Shown here one piece after another: positions 8,448-16,935 of a stretch of 33,926 nt of DNA (positions are counted from its first letter, which is position 1; every line of letters begins with the position of its first letter). Position numbers and translations under genes: made by a program. The notes beneath the pieces were generated by a model, which did not search any database, was not told the origin of the DNA, and saw nothing but the letters and a program-made list of their open reading frames with translations. Source of the DNA: Litorimonas sp964414555 (lineage in GTDB: Bacteria; Pseudomonadota; Alphaproteobacteria; Caulobacterales; Maricaulaceae); assembly GCA_964414555.1 (NCBI GenBank), contig CAYPWW010000022.1:1-33926 (forward strand). The letters are read 5' to 3'.

Positions 8448-9074
8448 ATGCTCTCTCACGCTGACATCTGGGCTGCGCTAGATCGCCTCGCCCTCAAACG
8501 TTCGCAGTCACCCTCTGGCCTCGCCAAAGAGGCGGGCCTCGACGCGACGACATTTAACAAATCCAAGCGCATGACCTCTGCTGGGAAACCGCGCTGGCCC
8601 TCGACCGAGAGCCTCTCCAAAGTCCTCTCGACGGTGGATATGAGCTTTGAGGATTTCGCCTATATGGCCGCCAATAAAGGCGCGCACGGCCCGTCTATTC
8701 CCGTCATTGGTCTCGCCCAAGCGGGCGATGAAGGTTATTTCGATGATGCTGGATTTCCGACGGGCGGATCGTGGGAAGATGTCCGCGTACCGGGTATTCA
8801 GGACGAAAATGTTTATGCGCTACAAATCGCGGGCGACAGCATGGATCCCGTCTTGCGGGCGGGCGATAAAGTCCTCGTCGCGCCCAATGCAGAATGTCGC
8901 CGCGGCGACCGCGTTGTCGTGAAAACTCATGAGGGCGAAGTGATGGCCAAGGAGTTGCGCAAGCGCACGGGCGACACAATCGAGCTGATCTCGCTCAACC
9001 CCGAATATGAGGACCGAACCCTGCACATGGCCCAAGTCCAATGGATCGGCCGCATCATCTGGGTCTCGCAATAG
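8448..9074 (+). CDS. Cro/CI-type repressor with S24 (LexA-like) peptidase domain
   Basis: 208 residues. The N-terminal 70 residues form a helix-turn-helix region (SPSGLAKEAGLDATTFNKSKR as core). The C-terminal half is an S24 self-cleaving domain: cleavage site Ala92-Gly93 in GLAQAGDEG, catalytic Ser131 in AGDSMDPVL, catalytic Lys168 in EVMAKEL. Proteins of this type repress genes and are inactivated by self-cleavage, often after DNA damage. No prophage genes lie around it, so it is more likely a chromosomal regulator than a phage repressor. It is a lone plus-strand gene with a possible leaderless start. Confidence 0.88.
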   Translation: MLSHADIWAALDRLALKRSQSPSGLAKEAGLDATTFNKSKRMTSAGKPRWPSTESLSKVLSTVDMSFEDFAYMAANKGAHGPSIPVIGLAQAGDEGYFDDAGFPTGGSWEDVRVPGIQDENVYALQIAGDSMDPVLRAGDKVLVAPNAECRRGDRVVVKTHEGEVMAKELRKRTGDTIELISLNPEYEDRTLHMAQVQWIGRIIWVSQ

Positions 9075-9143
9075 ACACATCCTCGGCGCAAGCGTAAAAC
9101 TATTCTACGATCCCGCAGTCATCACGATAAATAGAAACGCACT

Positions 9144-9581
9144 ATGACCCATATTATGACAAAAGCCTTACTCGCGAGCTTAGCCCTGTCAGTTTCGGCA
9201 TTTTTTGTGACAACTTCCTCCGCAAGCGAAGCAAAGCCCGTCGGCTTTCCACCTTTTGTTCAGACAGAAGCGCAAGAAATTGACTTTATCGCCAACTGCA
9301 TCGCCGTCTTTGAAGATTATGAGAAGACAACCGCCGAAACGGATTCGGCTAAAGCTTATGCGCAAAATATTCAGGCGAAGTGGATGAGGGAACTTGTTAT
9401 GCGCGTCTCGGATGAGAAAGCACGCAAGAAAATGGTCAAGAAAAAGCGCAAAGCCATTAAACGTGCTGCAAAGAAAAAGCCGCAAACATCAGGCTTGCTG
9501 GCTGATATGCCGGACATTTCCGCGATGAAAGCGCAAACTCAATGTCAGTTTCCAGAGTCCGATCTACGGGGCGCTGGCTGA
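9144..9581 (+). CDS. Small exported lysine-rich protein, unknown function
   Basis: 145 residues that I do not recognise. There is a hydrophobic signal peptide (about residues 6-28, ending SSASEA). The mature part has two Cys (in ANCIAVF and AQTQCQF), which could form a disulfide, and an intensely basic stretch at residues 92-112 made mainly of Lys and Arg. The start may be ATG 9144 or ATG 9156; neither has a strong ribosome site. It stands between the S24 regulator and a convergent exported protein, with no operon partner. Confidence 0.65.
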   Translation: MTHIMTKALLASLALSVSAFFVTTSSASEAKPVGFPPFVQTEAQEIDFIANCIAVFEDYEKTTAETDSAKAYAQNIQAKWMRELVMRVSDEKARKKMVKKKRKAIKRAAKKKPQTSGLLADMPDISAMKAQTQCQFPESDLRGAG

Positions 9582-9587
9582 CGGTTT

Positions 9588-10379
9588 TCAGCTCGGGCGT
9601 TTTCCATCTAAGAACGTCCCTGCATATTCACTGACCGCTTTCACATCATCAATTTGCGCGAGGGCTGTCCGCGCATAGTTCACCATCGTCGCATTCAGAA
9701 CATCATTCGGCTCTAATGTCGCGACCTGTTCCAGCCGCGCTTTTGCCAGCATTGGATCCGGACGGTCTTCGGCCTCCAGTGCGATCAAGGCGAACGCATA
9801 ATTCACACTGATCACGGGGTCATTTGGCGATCTCACAAGGGCGGCTTCATAAAGCGCGATCCCTTCTGCCACGCTGGCATCAAACCATTTTTTCGCATTC
9901 CCATCGCCCGCCTTGCGCGCAATCGCGAGGTGCCACGCGCCCAGCAATGCATCGCCGCGCGGATCATCCGGAAAATCTGTTCGGTAGGCTTGCACCACGG
10001 CATGAGTCTTTTGCGGTAGCTTTTTCATCCACGCCGAAACATCGCCCGTTTCACGCGTCACAAACCCGTCCGCGATGGCATATTGCAGTCGCGCATTCTG
10101 GTGGGCCGGATCAATCGCGAGCGCGGCCTCGGCCAGCTTGCGCGCGCGCTTGGCTTGCTTCTTATTCTTTTGCGCCTGCCCCAACATGATCTCTGACAGC
10201 AAAGCCTCGGACGCAAGCGCATAGGCGTCTGACGTTTGCAACGTATCCGCCTGTTCCGCCGCCGCCGTAAAATGTCCTGCGCCGATCATTAGGCGTTGCG
10301 AGGGGGCTTCGGCCCACGCGGACGGCGACAGCATAAGCGCCATGCCGATCATTAGTGTTTTTAGGAAACTAGCTTTCAT
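9588..10379 (-). CDS. Exported TPR-like protein, unknown function
   Basis: 263 residues. Signal peptide at 1-23 (ending SAWAEA). The mature protein is all-helical and Ala-rich, with repeats resembling degenerate tetratricopeptide units (ALAIDPAHQNARLQYAIAD; YEAALVRSPNDPVISVNYAFA; LEQVATLEPNDVL). TPR proteins act as periplasmic scaffolds; no partner is evident. ATG 10379 is chosen over GTG 10427 because it starts the signal peptide, although its GAGGGG box is almost adjacent to the start codon. It lies 66 bases upstream-to-downstream from lysK on the same strand and may share its transcript. Confidence 0.75.
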   Translation of the reverse strand: MKASFLKTLMIGMALMLSPSAWAEAPSQRLMIGAGHFTAAAEQADTLQTSDAYALASEALLSEIMLGQAQKNKKQAKRARKLAEAALAIDPAHQNARLQYAIADGFVTRETGDVSAWMKKLPQKTHAVVQAYRTDFPDDPRGDALLGAWHLAIARKAGDGNAKKWFDASVAEGIALYEAALVRSPNDPVISVNYAFALIALEAEDRPDPMLAKARLEQVATLEPNDVLNATMVNYARTALAQIDDVKAVSEYAGTFLDGKRPS

Positions 10380-10445
10380 CCCCTCTGTCGTTCCACAAAA
10401 ACGTGGGCGTCGTAAAGGGATTACCACATAAATGAATGCGTCAGT

Positions 10446-12047
10446 TTATGTCGCCTGCGATCCGGACAGCGCGCCGTCAATCAAATCTGCCGTCTCTTCA
10501 GGCCCGTAAATCGCAACGAAAGAGCCAAAGCGCGGCCCCTGCGTCTGGCCGAGGCAGACCTCATAGATAGCTTTGAACCAATCGCGGAGATTCTCAAACG
10601 CATGATCTTTCCCAACCGAGAAGATCAGCGTTTGTAGCGCTTCACCGTCAGCTTGCTCTGCGGCTGGGACATTTTTCAGGCGGGAAGATAGGTCCTCCAA
10701 GGCTGCGCGTTCCTGATCCGTTGGCGCGCGATAGGTCTTATTGGGTTTCACGAAATTTTCGTAATAGGCCAGCGCATATCCCGTCAGCTTGTCCAAGCCC
10801 GGATTGGCGTCGGGCGTCGCATCGGGCGCATATTTGCGGATAAAGCCCCAGAGCGTTTCCGTGTCTGACGCATTGGCCGCACTGACCAAATTCAGCAGTA
10901 GCGCAAAACTCAGCGGCGGGTTTTCATCCGGCGGGTTGCCATTGTGGATGTGCCAAACGGGGTTATTTGCGCGCTGCTTTTCATCTTGGCGCGACCAGCC
11001 GGAGAGGTGCTGATAATACTCATCCACCGTCTTGGGGATGACGTCGAAATAGAGCTTCTTCGCCGCGCGAGGTTTGGCGAAATTAAAGAGCGACAGGCTT
11101 TCCGGCGGGGCGTAGCGCAGCCAGTCTTCGACCGAAATACCGTTGCCTTTTGTCTTGGAAATCTTCTCGCCTTTTTCGTCGAGGAACAGCTCATAGACAT
11201 ATTGCACAGGCGGGTTACCGCCGAGGATTTTGCAGATTTTTGAATAGAGCGGGGCATTATCCTGATGGTCTTTGCCGAACATCTCAAAGTCCACGCCCAG
11301 TGCCGCCCAGCGCATACCAAAGTCCGGCTTCCACTGTAGTTTCACATGACCGCCTGTGACAGGCAGCGTGACCTCTGTTCCGTCTTCATCGTCAAATGTA
11401 ATCGTGCCAGCTTTCGCATCGACGGATTTCATCGGCACGTAAAGCACACGGCCAGAGGTCGGTGAGATCGGCAAAAATGGCGAGTAGGTCGCTTGGCGTT
11501 CAGCCCCTAAAGTTGGCAGCATAACGGCCATGATCTCATCGAATTTTTCCAACGCGCGCAGCAAGTAATCATCATAGGCGCCCGCGCGGTAGAGCTCTGT
11601 CGCGGAGCGGAACTCATACTCAAAGCCAAAGCCGTCGAGGAAGTCCCGCAGGCGGTTATTCATATGTGCGCCGAAACTCTCATGCGTGCCAAAGGGGTCT
11701 GGCACGTCCGTCAGCGGCTTTTGCATATAGGCTTCGAGAGCATCTGGATTTGGCACCGTGCCCGGCACTTTGCGCATCCCGTCCATATCATCCGAGACAC
11801 AGATCAGCCGCGTCTCGATCTTACCTTCCGTCAGCGCGATGAATGCATTGCGCACCATCGTTGTGCGGACCACTTCGCCGAAGGTCCCAATATGCGGCAG
11901 ACCAGAGGGGCCATAGCCCGTCTCAAAGACAACGGGCGCACCCGCACGGTCGATCCCGCGTTTGACCTCGATATCGAGGCGGCGAATAATCGCACGCGCC
12001 TGCTCAAACGGCCAAGCTTTGGAGGTTTTATAGATGTCCGGGGTCAT
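10446..12047 (-). CDS. lysK: Lysine--tRNA ligase, class I
   Basis: 533 residues, normal for class I LysRS, the archaeal-type enzyme that most alphaproteobacteria use in place of class II LysS. It charges tRNA-Lys with lysine in the cytoplasm. The HIGH-like signature is GPSGLPHIGTFGEV (residues about 46-60) and the KMSKS-like motif is EKISKTKGNG. FGKDHQDNAPLYSKI is the conserved Rossmann-fold segment. The C-terminal third is helical, as expected for the anticodon-binding domain. ATG 12047 has only a weak ribosome site. A TPR-like gene follows on the same strand. Confidence 0.95.
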   Translation of the reverse strand: MTPDIYKTSKAWPFEQARAIIRRLDIEVKRGIDRAGAPVVFETGYGPSGLPHIGTFGEVVRTTMVRNAFIALTEGKIETRLICVSDDMDGMRKVPGTVPNPDALEAYMQKPLTDVPDPFGTHESFGAHMNNRLRDFLDGFGFEYEFRSATELYRAGAYDDYLLRALEKFDEIMAVMLPTLGAERQATYSPFLPISPTSGRVLYVPMKSVDAKAGTITFDDEDGTEVTLPVTGGHVKLQWKPDFGMRWAALGVDFEMFGKDHQDNAPLYSKICKILGGNPPVQYVYELFLDEKGEKISKTKGNGISVEDWLRYAPPESLSLFNFAKPRAAKKLYFDVIPKTVDEYYQHLSGWSRQDEKQRANNPVWHIHNGNPPDENPPLSFALLLNLVSAANASDTETLWGFIRKYAPDATPDANPGLDKLTGYALAYYENFVKPNKTYRAPTDQERAALEDLSSRLKNVPAAEQADGEALQTLIFSVGKDHAFENLRDWFKAIYEVCLGQTQGPRFGSFVAIYGPEETADLIDGALSGSQAT

Positions 12048-12163
12048 GGGCGCGACCTAAGCCCATCCCGCGAACGGGTCAACCAAAGCCCTGCGAATCC
12101 GCCGGACATCGCTTTGACACCTCTCTTTAAGGTACAATAAAGCTTTTATGCTAGGTTTGATAC

Positions 12164-13561
12164 ATGAAGGTCCGGCCTCATATCCTTTTTGCAGCGGTGC
12201 TGTGCGGTGTCTTTGGTGCTGCGCAAAGCGCCAGCGCGCAGACCAATGCCATGGTGCTAGACACATTTATGGAAACGCATCGTGTCGAGAATGTCGGCGC
12301 GGGCTGGGAAACTGTATCGCTTGTCAACAGCTATACGGCACCCGTTGTTGTCTGCACCTATGTCCTACCGTCCTTCGCCAGCAATGAAGCCCATACACGG
12401 GTCAGAAATGTCACGCCTAGCCAGTTCGAGGTTCGGGTGCAGCGGTTTGAAAATTCCAGCGCAGTGACCACCTCTGACGTGCATTGCACTGTCGTGGACA
12501 CTGGCGCGCATACGCTTTCGAACGGGACAAAAATCGAAGCTGGCACGGTTCTATCCGACGGCACCAGCGGGAGTGCGGTAGGTTGGGGCGGCACCACGAT
12601 GGAAAACATTACATCCAGCCTGACATCCGGGTTCGGGTCCATCGTCGTGCTGGGTCAGGTGATGACCTATAATGATCCGTTGGCCAGCGTCTTTTGGACG
12701 AATAATTGTTCCGGTCGCGGTACACCGCCAACCTCTGGTTCTATTTGTGTCGGCAAACATATTGGCATGATTAATGGCACGCGCGCGAATGAAACACTTG
12801 GCTATATCGTGCTTGACCCCAGCACGGGGACGACAAATGCCGTTAATTACAGCTTCGTTATCGGCGCGGATACAATTGCAGGCACAGCCAATGCCGCGCC
12901 CTATAGCTATAGCGTCTCACAGGATTATGACACGGCGACGCTGACGCAGGCGGCTGAGGACGGCGGCAATGGCGGTTGGGCGGTTCTGTTCGGGACGGAC
13001 CCGCTACCATCCGGGGCCATACAACTCGCGATCGAGGAAGAGACTGTCGCAGGCGACAGCTCACGCCGTCATACACAAGAACAGGTTTTCTACGCCGCCT
13101 ATGAAACAAACCAAACGGCGATCCTGACCGCAAATAAAACCGTCACCATGTCGACGGACAATGAGACGGTCTACGCCCTGCCGGATCATGATGTTGTCTA
13201 TACGATCGCATTCGAGAACACCGGCACAGGCGTCGTGGATCAGAACAGCTTGTTTCTGGTCGATAGCGTCCCTGACGATCTGGAGTATTTCAACGGGGAC
13301 TTTGATGGCGCTGGCCCAGGTACAGGGTCTGTGGCCTTTTCACCAGGAACGAGTGGTCTGACGTTTTCGCCGGCAACGGATCTGGCGTTCTCGGATGCTG
13401 TTGCGGCTCCCACGACTTTTGCGCAGTGTAATTACACGCCAAGCTCAGGGTATGATCCGGCAGTCCGGCATGTTTGCTTTTCACCCAAAGGCTATGCACG
13501 ACCGCTGTCGCTCTATCCTGGGAATACGGCCAGCCTCAGCTTCCGTATGCGAATACCTTAG
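12164..13561 (+). CDS. Large secreted protein: H-type-lectin-like module plus DUF11-like domain
   Basis: 465 residues with a signal peptide (1-25, ending ASAQ). Residues about 44-95 (WETVSLVNSYTAPVVVCTYV and VRNVTPSQFEVRVQRFE) have the pattern of H-type-lectin-like modules in surface proteins of planctomycetes and marine bacteria. Further family stretches follow: LGQVMTYNDPLASVFW, VGKHIGMINGTRANETLGYI, and EDGGNGGWAVLFG with SSRRHTQEQVFYAAYE. Residues about 320-400 (VYALPDHDVVYTIAFENTG) resemble DUF11 wall/surface domains. Probably exported to the surface or medium, with a binding or adhesive role; the ligand is unknown. The ATG has AGG 8 bases upstream. It is convergent with an exported, possibly beta-barrel gene, with a one-base gap. 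Confidence 0.75.
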   Translation: MKVRPHILFAAVLCGVFGAAQSASAQTNAMVLDTFMETHRVENVGAGWETVSLVNSYTAPVVVCTYVLPSFASNEAHTRVRNVTPSQFEVRVQRFENSSAVTTSDVHCTVVDTGAHTLSNGTKIEAGTVLSDGTSGSAVGWGGTTMENITSSLTSGFGSIVVLGQVMTYNDPLASVFWTNNCSGRGTPPTSGSICVGKHIGMINGTRANETLGYIVLDPSTGTTNAVNYSFVIGADTIAGTANAAPYSYSVSQDYDTATLTQAAEDGGNGGWAVLFGTDPLPSGAIQLAIEEETVAGDSSRRHTQEQVFYAAYETNQTAILTANKTVTMSTDNETVYALPDHDVVYTIAFENTGTGVVDQNSLFLVDSVPDDLEYFNGDFDGAGPGTGSVAFSPGTSGLTFSPATDLAFSDAVAAPTTFAQCNYTPSSGYDPAVRHVCFSPKGYARPLSLYPGNTASLSFRMRIP

Positions 13562-13562
13562 C

Positions 13563-14300
13563 TTAGCGCTTCCACGTGAAAGACAGCGCGGCGGCATCCT
13601 CGGTGATTTTGAAATCTTCGGCGGTGGCTTCACGGCGCATATATGACAGCGACACGTCCGCGTCGCCGATCCGGTAACCCAGACCCGCTTGCGCATCACC
13701 GACGATAATCCGGTCTTGCAAATGGAACTGGCCTGAAGTGATCCGCGAGACGGAATTGGGTGCATAGTTCAGGGCTTCGGCATCGGCACCTGCAAAGAAA
13801 TACCATGTATCGTTTTTCAGATCCGATCCCGTGCGCAAATCTTCGCCAATCTCAATCACGGCCCCGACAAGGGCAGAGCTGTTGCCATCGTCAAACTGCA
13901 TCGCAGCGCGCGGCTTCAGCGACAGGTCGAGACCTTTTTTGGATTTGGCCGTAAATGTATCGGACAATCCCAAATCAATGCGGCCATTGCGACTGACGCA
14001 GGCCCCTGTACCTGTGATACAGGCGGGGTCGGACAGGTCGAGCTTGAACAAGGTTGAGCCAACGGCATTGCCCGGCAGGTTCAACTGAGTCCCGGTCGTG
14101 GCCGTAAAATCGGAACTTGCGGGCAGATTGAAGTTTAAGCCTTCACTCAAGCTAAGGGATGGTGCTGCGGTTGATTCGGTTTGTGCTGTGTCTTGCGCGA
14201 CGACGGGCGTGGCGATGGAAAGTGCGAACAGCGCAACATAAAGGGGCGCAGCGACACGGCGCAAACCTTTTGTTTTCAATATGTTGCGGCATGACGCCAT
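13563..14300 (-). CDS. Exported protein, probable outer-membrane beta-barrel
   Basis: 245 residues. A long signal peptide ends near residue 36 (PVVAQ). The mature part alternates polar and hydrophobic residues in short strands (RIDLGLSDTFTAKSKKGLDL; DAQAGLGYRIGDADVSLSYM; EDAAALSFTWKR), consistent with a small barrel. The ending resembles the last strands of LpxR/DUF2219 lipid A deacylases, but I see no secure catalytic residues, so function is left open. It ends one base from the convergent lectin-like gene. The 200 bases upstream carry repeats that might be regulatory. Confidence 0.65.
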   Translation of the reverse strand: MASCRNILKTKGLRRVAAPLYVALFALSIATPVVAQDTAQTESTAAPSLSLSEGLNFNLPASSDFTATTGTQLNLPGNAVGSTLFKLDLSDPACITGTGACVSRNGRIDLGLSDTFTAKSKKGLDLSLKPRAAMQFDDGNSSALVGAVIEIGEDLRTGSDLKNDTWYFFAGADAEALNYAPNSVSRITSGQFHLQDRIIVGDAQAGLGYRIGDADVSLSYMRREATAEDFKITEDAAALSFTWKR

Positions 14301-14500
14301 AAGACTCTCGTTCCATCTTCGTAAGCCCCACGCATCAGAAGACCGTTGGACTATACAGAATTTAGGTGTTTCGTGCCACTTTTTTATACTGACGCATATA
14401 TGGGGGTGCCCGAAAATATCCTGATTTAGGTAGGATATGGCTGAAAGTTCCTAAACCGTGGCTGAACGGCCACAGTTCGGCGGGCTATTCCCCGCGCAGC
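14301..14500. promoter_or_regulatory. Upstream region with an inverted repeat and repeated ATTTAGGT
   Basis: Between the barrel-like gene (-) and the nrdA terminator. ATATCCT and AGGATAT form a perfect 7-base inverted repeat with a 9-base gap (14416-14438). ATTTAGGT occurs twice (14360-14367 and 14424-14431), and the reverse form CCTAAA occurs at 14450. These could be operator half-sites for the barrel-like gene. No gene or RNA is recognised here. Confidence 0.3.
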
Positions 14501-14531
14501 AAAAAGCCGCTGACAGGGGCAGCGGCTTTTT
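14501..14531 (-). terminator. Bidirectional hairpin terminator downstream of nrdA
   Basis: AAAAAGCCGCTG (14501-14512) and CAGCGGCTTTTT (14520-14531) are perfect 12-base arms with a 7-base loop. The A/T ends give a U-run on either strand. It lies 33 bases after the nrdA stop. Confidence 0.88.
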
Positions 14532-14564
14532 CAGAATTTCAGCGATTTTAGCCTGATTGGCGGG

Positions 14565-16532
14565 CTACTGACAGGCGAGACACTCGTCATAATCTGTTGG
14601 CGCAGCGGCCTCCATCGCCTTTTCCATATCAGACTTGTCTTCCTTATTGGCCGAGCCTGCAAAACCGGCACGTTGGACGGATTTGGAACGACAATAATAT
14701 AGCGACTTCACGCCCTTCTCCCACGCTTGCCAATGCAGCATGTGAAGGTCCCATTTATCGACATCCCCCGGGATGAAGATATTGAGTGACTGTGCCTGAC
14801 AGATCATCGGCGCACGGTCGGCGGCGTGTTCGATGACCCAACGCTGATCCAATTCAAACGCGGTCCGATAGACCATTTTCTCGTGATCATCGAGACAGTC
14901 GAGACCCTGGACAGAGCCTTCAGCCTCTAGGATTTTCGCCCAGATGCCATCCGTGTTTTTACCCTTTTTCTCGAGGACTTTCTCGAGGAAAGGGTTCTTG
15001 ACGGTGAAAGAGCCAGACAGCGTCTTATGCGTGTAGATATTGGCTGGGATCGGCTCGATGCCCGCAGAAGTTCCGCCACAGATGATCGAGATCGACGCCG
15101 TCGGTGCAACCGCCATCTTATGCGAGAAACGCTCCATGACACCCATATCGGCGGCATCGGGGCAGGGTCCGCGCTCTTCCGCCAACTTGACAGACGCCGC
15201 ATCCGCGTCGTCGCGGATTTTGTTGAACAAGCGCATGTTCCAGCTCTTGGCCATGGCGCTTTCAAACGGGATTTCCTTGGACTGCAAGAGCGAGTGGAAA
15301 CCCATCAGGCCGAGGCCAACAGAGCGCTCGCGCATGGCGGAATATTTCGCATCATTCATCGCTTCTGGTGCGCCTTGGATGAAGCTCTCCAGAACATTGT
15401 CGAGGAAACGCATGATGTCTTCGATGAAACCGGGGACGTTCTTCCACTCGTCATAGCGCTCGGCGTTGATGGACGAGAGGCAACACACAGCGGTGCGCTG
15501 ACGGTCGAACTTATCCTTGCCCGTTGCCAGCATGATTTCGGCACAGAGGTTTGACTGCTGAACCTTTAGACCAGCATCACGCTGATGCTTGGCGAGCGAG
15601 TTATTCACCGTGTCGGAGAAGACCATATAGGGCTCACCCGTTTGGATGCGCATTTCGAGGATTTTCTGCCACAACTTGCGCGCATCAATGCGTTTGATTT
15701 CTTCACCCGTGTGCGGAGATTTCAGACCGTAATCCGTGCCGTCGCGCACAGCGATCATGAAGTCATCCGTGATGTTCAATCCGTGGTGCAGGTTCAGGGA
15801 CTTGCGGTTGAAGTCGCCTGACGGCTTGCGGATTTCCAGGAACTCTTCGATTTCTGGATGATGAATGTCGAGATAGACCGCAGCCGAGCCGCGGCGCAGC
15901 GAGCCCTGGCTGATCGCGAGGGTCAAACTGTCCATCACGCGGATGAACGGGATAATGCCGGACGTCTTGCCAGCCCGGCCGATTTTCTCACCAATGGAGC
16001 GAACATTGCCCCAATATGTGCCGATGCCGCCGCCATTCGACGCCAACCAGACATTTTCATTCCAAACATCAACGATGGAATCGAGCGAGTCATCCACAGC
16101 GTTCAAGAAGCAAGAAATCGGCAGACCGCGATCTGCGCCACCATTGGACAGCACAGGCGTCGCTGGCATGAACCAAAGCTGTGACATGTAATCATAAAGA
16201 CGCTGCGCATGGGCGGTGTCATCGGCATAGGCCTGCGCCACGCGACCAAACATATCTTGGAAGCTCTCTTCCGGCAGCAAGTAACGGTCCAGCAGCGTGC
16301 GCTTGCCAAAATCAGTCAGCAATTCGTTGCGCGCTTTGACCTGTTTCGGACGGTCGGGCTTGGGCGTAAACTCTAGCTCAGGCTCACGCGAAACAACTGC
16401 ATCGCTCATCGGAATCCCGGATGGGGCGTTGGCGTCATCCAGATCCAGCAAGGCATTGTCCATATCAGCGTCCACTTGATTAAGCTCCGCTTCGGCGGCT
16501 GCCGTGCGGAAGTCTTCGTTATTTTCAATCAT
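14565..16532 (-). CDS. nrdA: Ribonucleoside-diphosphate reductase alpha subunit, class I
   Basis: 655 residues. It reduces ribonucleoside diphosphates to deoxyribonucleotides together with NrdB. The key residues are present: Cys141 in LPISCFLN, Cys330 and Glu332 in SNLCAEI (radical Cys), the second redox Cys in AVCCLSSIN, the Tyr pair in SLYYCRSKS, and the C-terminal Cys pair in ECLACQ. It is about 100 residues shorter than E. coli NrdA: the N-terminus is an acidic, low-complexity segment and no ATP-cone is visible. nrdB is not adjacent. AGAGGA lies 7 bases before the ATG. The promoter at 16634-16680 carries NrdR boxes, and a hairpin terminator follows the gene. Confidence 0.97.
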   Translation of the reverse strand: MIENNEDFRTAAAEAELNQVDADMDNALLDLDDANAPSGIPMSDAVVSREPELEFTPKPDRPKQVKARNELLTDFGKRTLLDRYLLPEESFQDMFGRVAQAYADDTAHAQRLYDYMSQLWFMPATPVLSNGGADRGLPISCFLNAVDDSLDSIVDVWNENVWLASNGGGIGTYWGNVRSIGEKIGRAGKTSGIIPFIRVMDSLTLAISQGSLRRGSAAVYLDIHHPEIEEFLEIRKPSGDFNRKSLNLHHGLNITDDFMIAVRDGTDYGLKSPHTGEEIKRIDARKLWQKILEMRIQTGEPYMVFSDTVNNSLAKHQRDAGLKVQQSNLCAEIMLATGKDKFDRQRTAVCCLSSINAERYDEWKNVPGFIEDIMRFLDNVLESFIQGAPEAMNDAKYSAMRERSVGLGLMGFHSLLQSKEIPFESAMAKSWNMRLFNKIRDDADAASVKLAEERGPCPDAADMGVMERFSHKMAVAPTASISIICGGTSAGIEPIPANIYTHKTLSGSFTVKNPFLEKVLEKKGKNTDGIWAKILEAEGSVQGLDCLDDHEKMVYRTAFELDQRWVIEHAADRAPMICQAQSLNIFIPGDVDKWDLHMLHWQAWEKGVKSLYYCRSKSVQRAGFAGSANKEDKSDMEKAMEAAAPTDYDECLACQ

Positions 16533-16633
16533 TTATCAGTCCTCTTCCCTGAACGCACCGCACAAATCCATCCCCCGCATGCTGAATGGCATGTGTTCCC
16601 TTGGAGATAATATGTAGGATGAACGAAAGCGTT

Positions 16634-16680
16634 CTACTACATATAGTGTTGATTTGGGCTATATCGTCAACACCTAGTAT
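16634..16680 (-). promoter_or_regulatory. nrdA promoter with NrdR boxes
   Basis: 16634-16649 (CTACTACATATAGTGT) matches the NrdR box ACACWATATATWGTGT at 13 of 16 positions. A weaker box (9 of 16) starts exactly 31 bases further, at 16665-16680; three helical turns is the usual spacing of NrdR pairs. On the minus strand TTGACG (16670-16665) and CTATAT (16646-16641), 18 bases apart, fit -35 and -10. The weak box thus covers the -35 and the strong one the -10, as expected for repression. A third partial match (11 of 16) lies at 16605-16620. Confidence 0.65.
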
Positions 16681-16935
16681 CCCACTTAGAGACGGAAAAG
16701 GGTAAAGAGAGTCTTAAGCCTTTGGATTTCCGTCACATTTTTTATCCATCCACAGCCCGTCCACAGGAGCGGATATAGGGGCAGGGATTTCTTCGAAACA
16801 TACGTCACAGGCCACACGCGCGGTCTGTTCGGAAGCGGAATGATTCTTGCCCGCTGGCACAGGATTTCTCCTGTCAGACTATGGCGCGACCGCCTATAGC
16901 CCCTGACATGAAGAGGCTGAGATGAAAGCACTGGC
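16681..16935. promoter_or_regulatory. Non-coding region between nrdA and the glycosyltransferase
   Basis: No gene is supported here. It contains a small perfect hairpin, ACAGGA-TTTC-TCCTGT (16859-16874). Just before the glycosyltransferase, AGAGG is followed by a five-codon frame (ATG 16922, MKALA) whose TGA overlaps the ATG at 16936. No clear promoter for the plus strand was identified. Confidence 0.3.

Noticed and set aside
8448..9074. Prophage remnant around the S24 repressor
   Set aside because: No integrase, structural genes or att-like repeats were seen on either side.
12114..12138. TTGACA followed by TACAAT upstream of the lectin-like gene as a sigma-70 promoter
   Set aside because: The hexamers are good but the spacer is only 13 bases, too short for sigma-70; no better -10 pairs with this -35.
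15027..15554. Long plus-strand frames inside nrdA
   Set aside because: Antisense to a conserved enzyme; composition-driven open frames without start signals.
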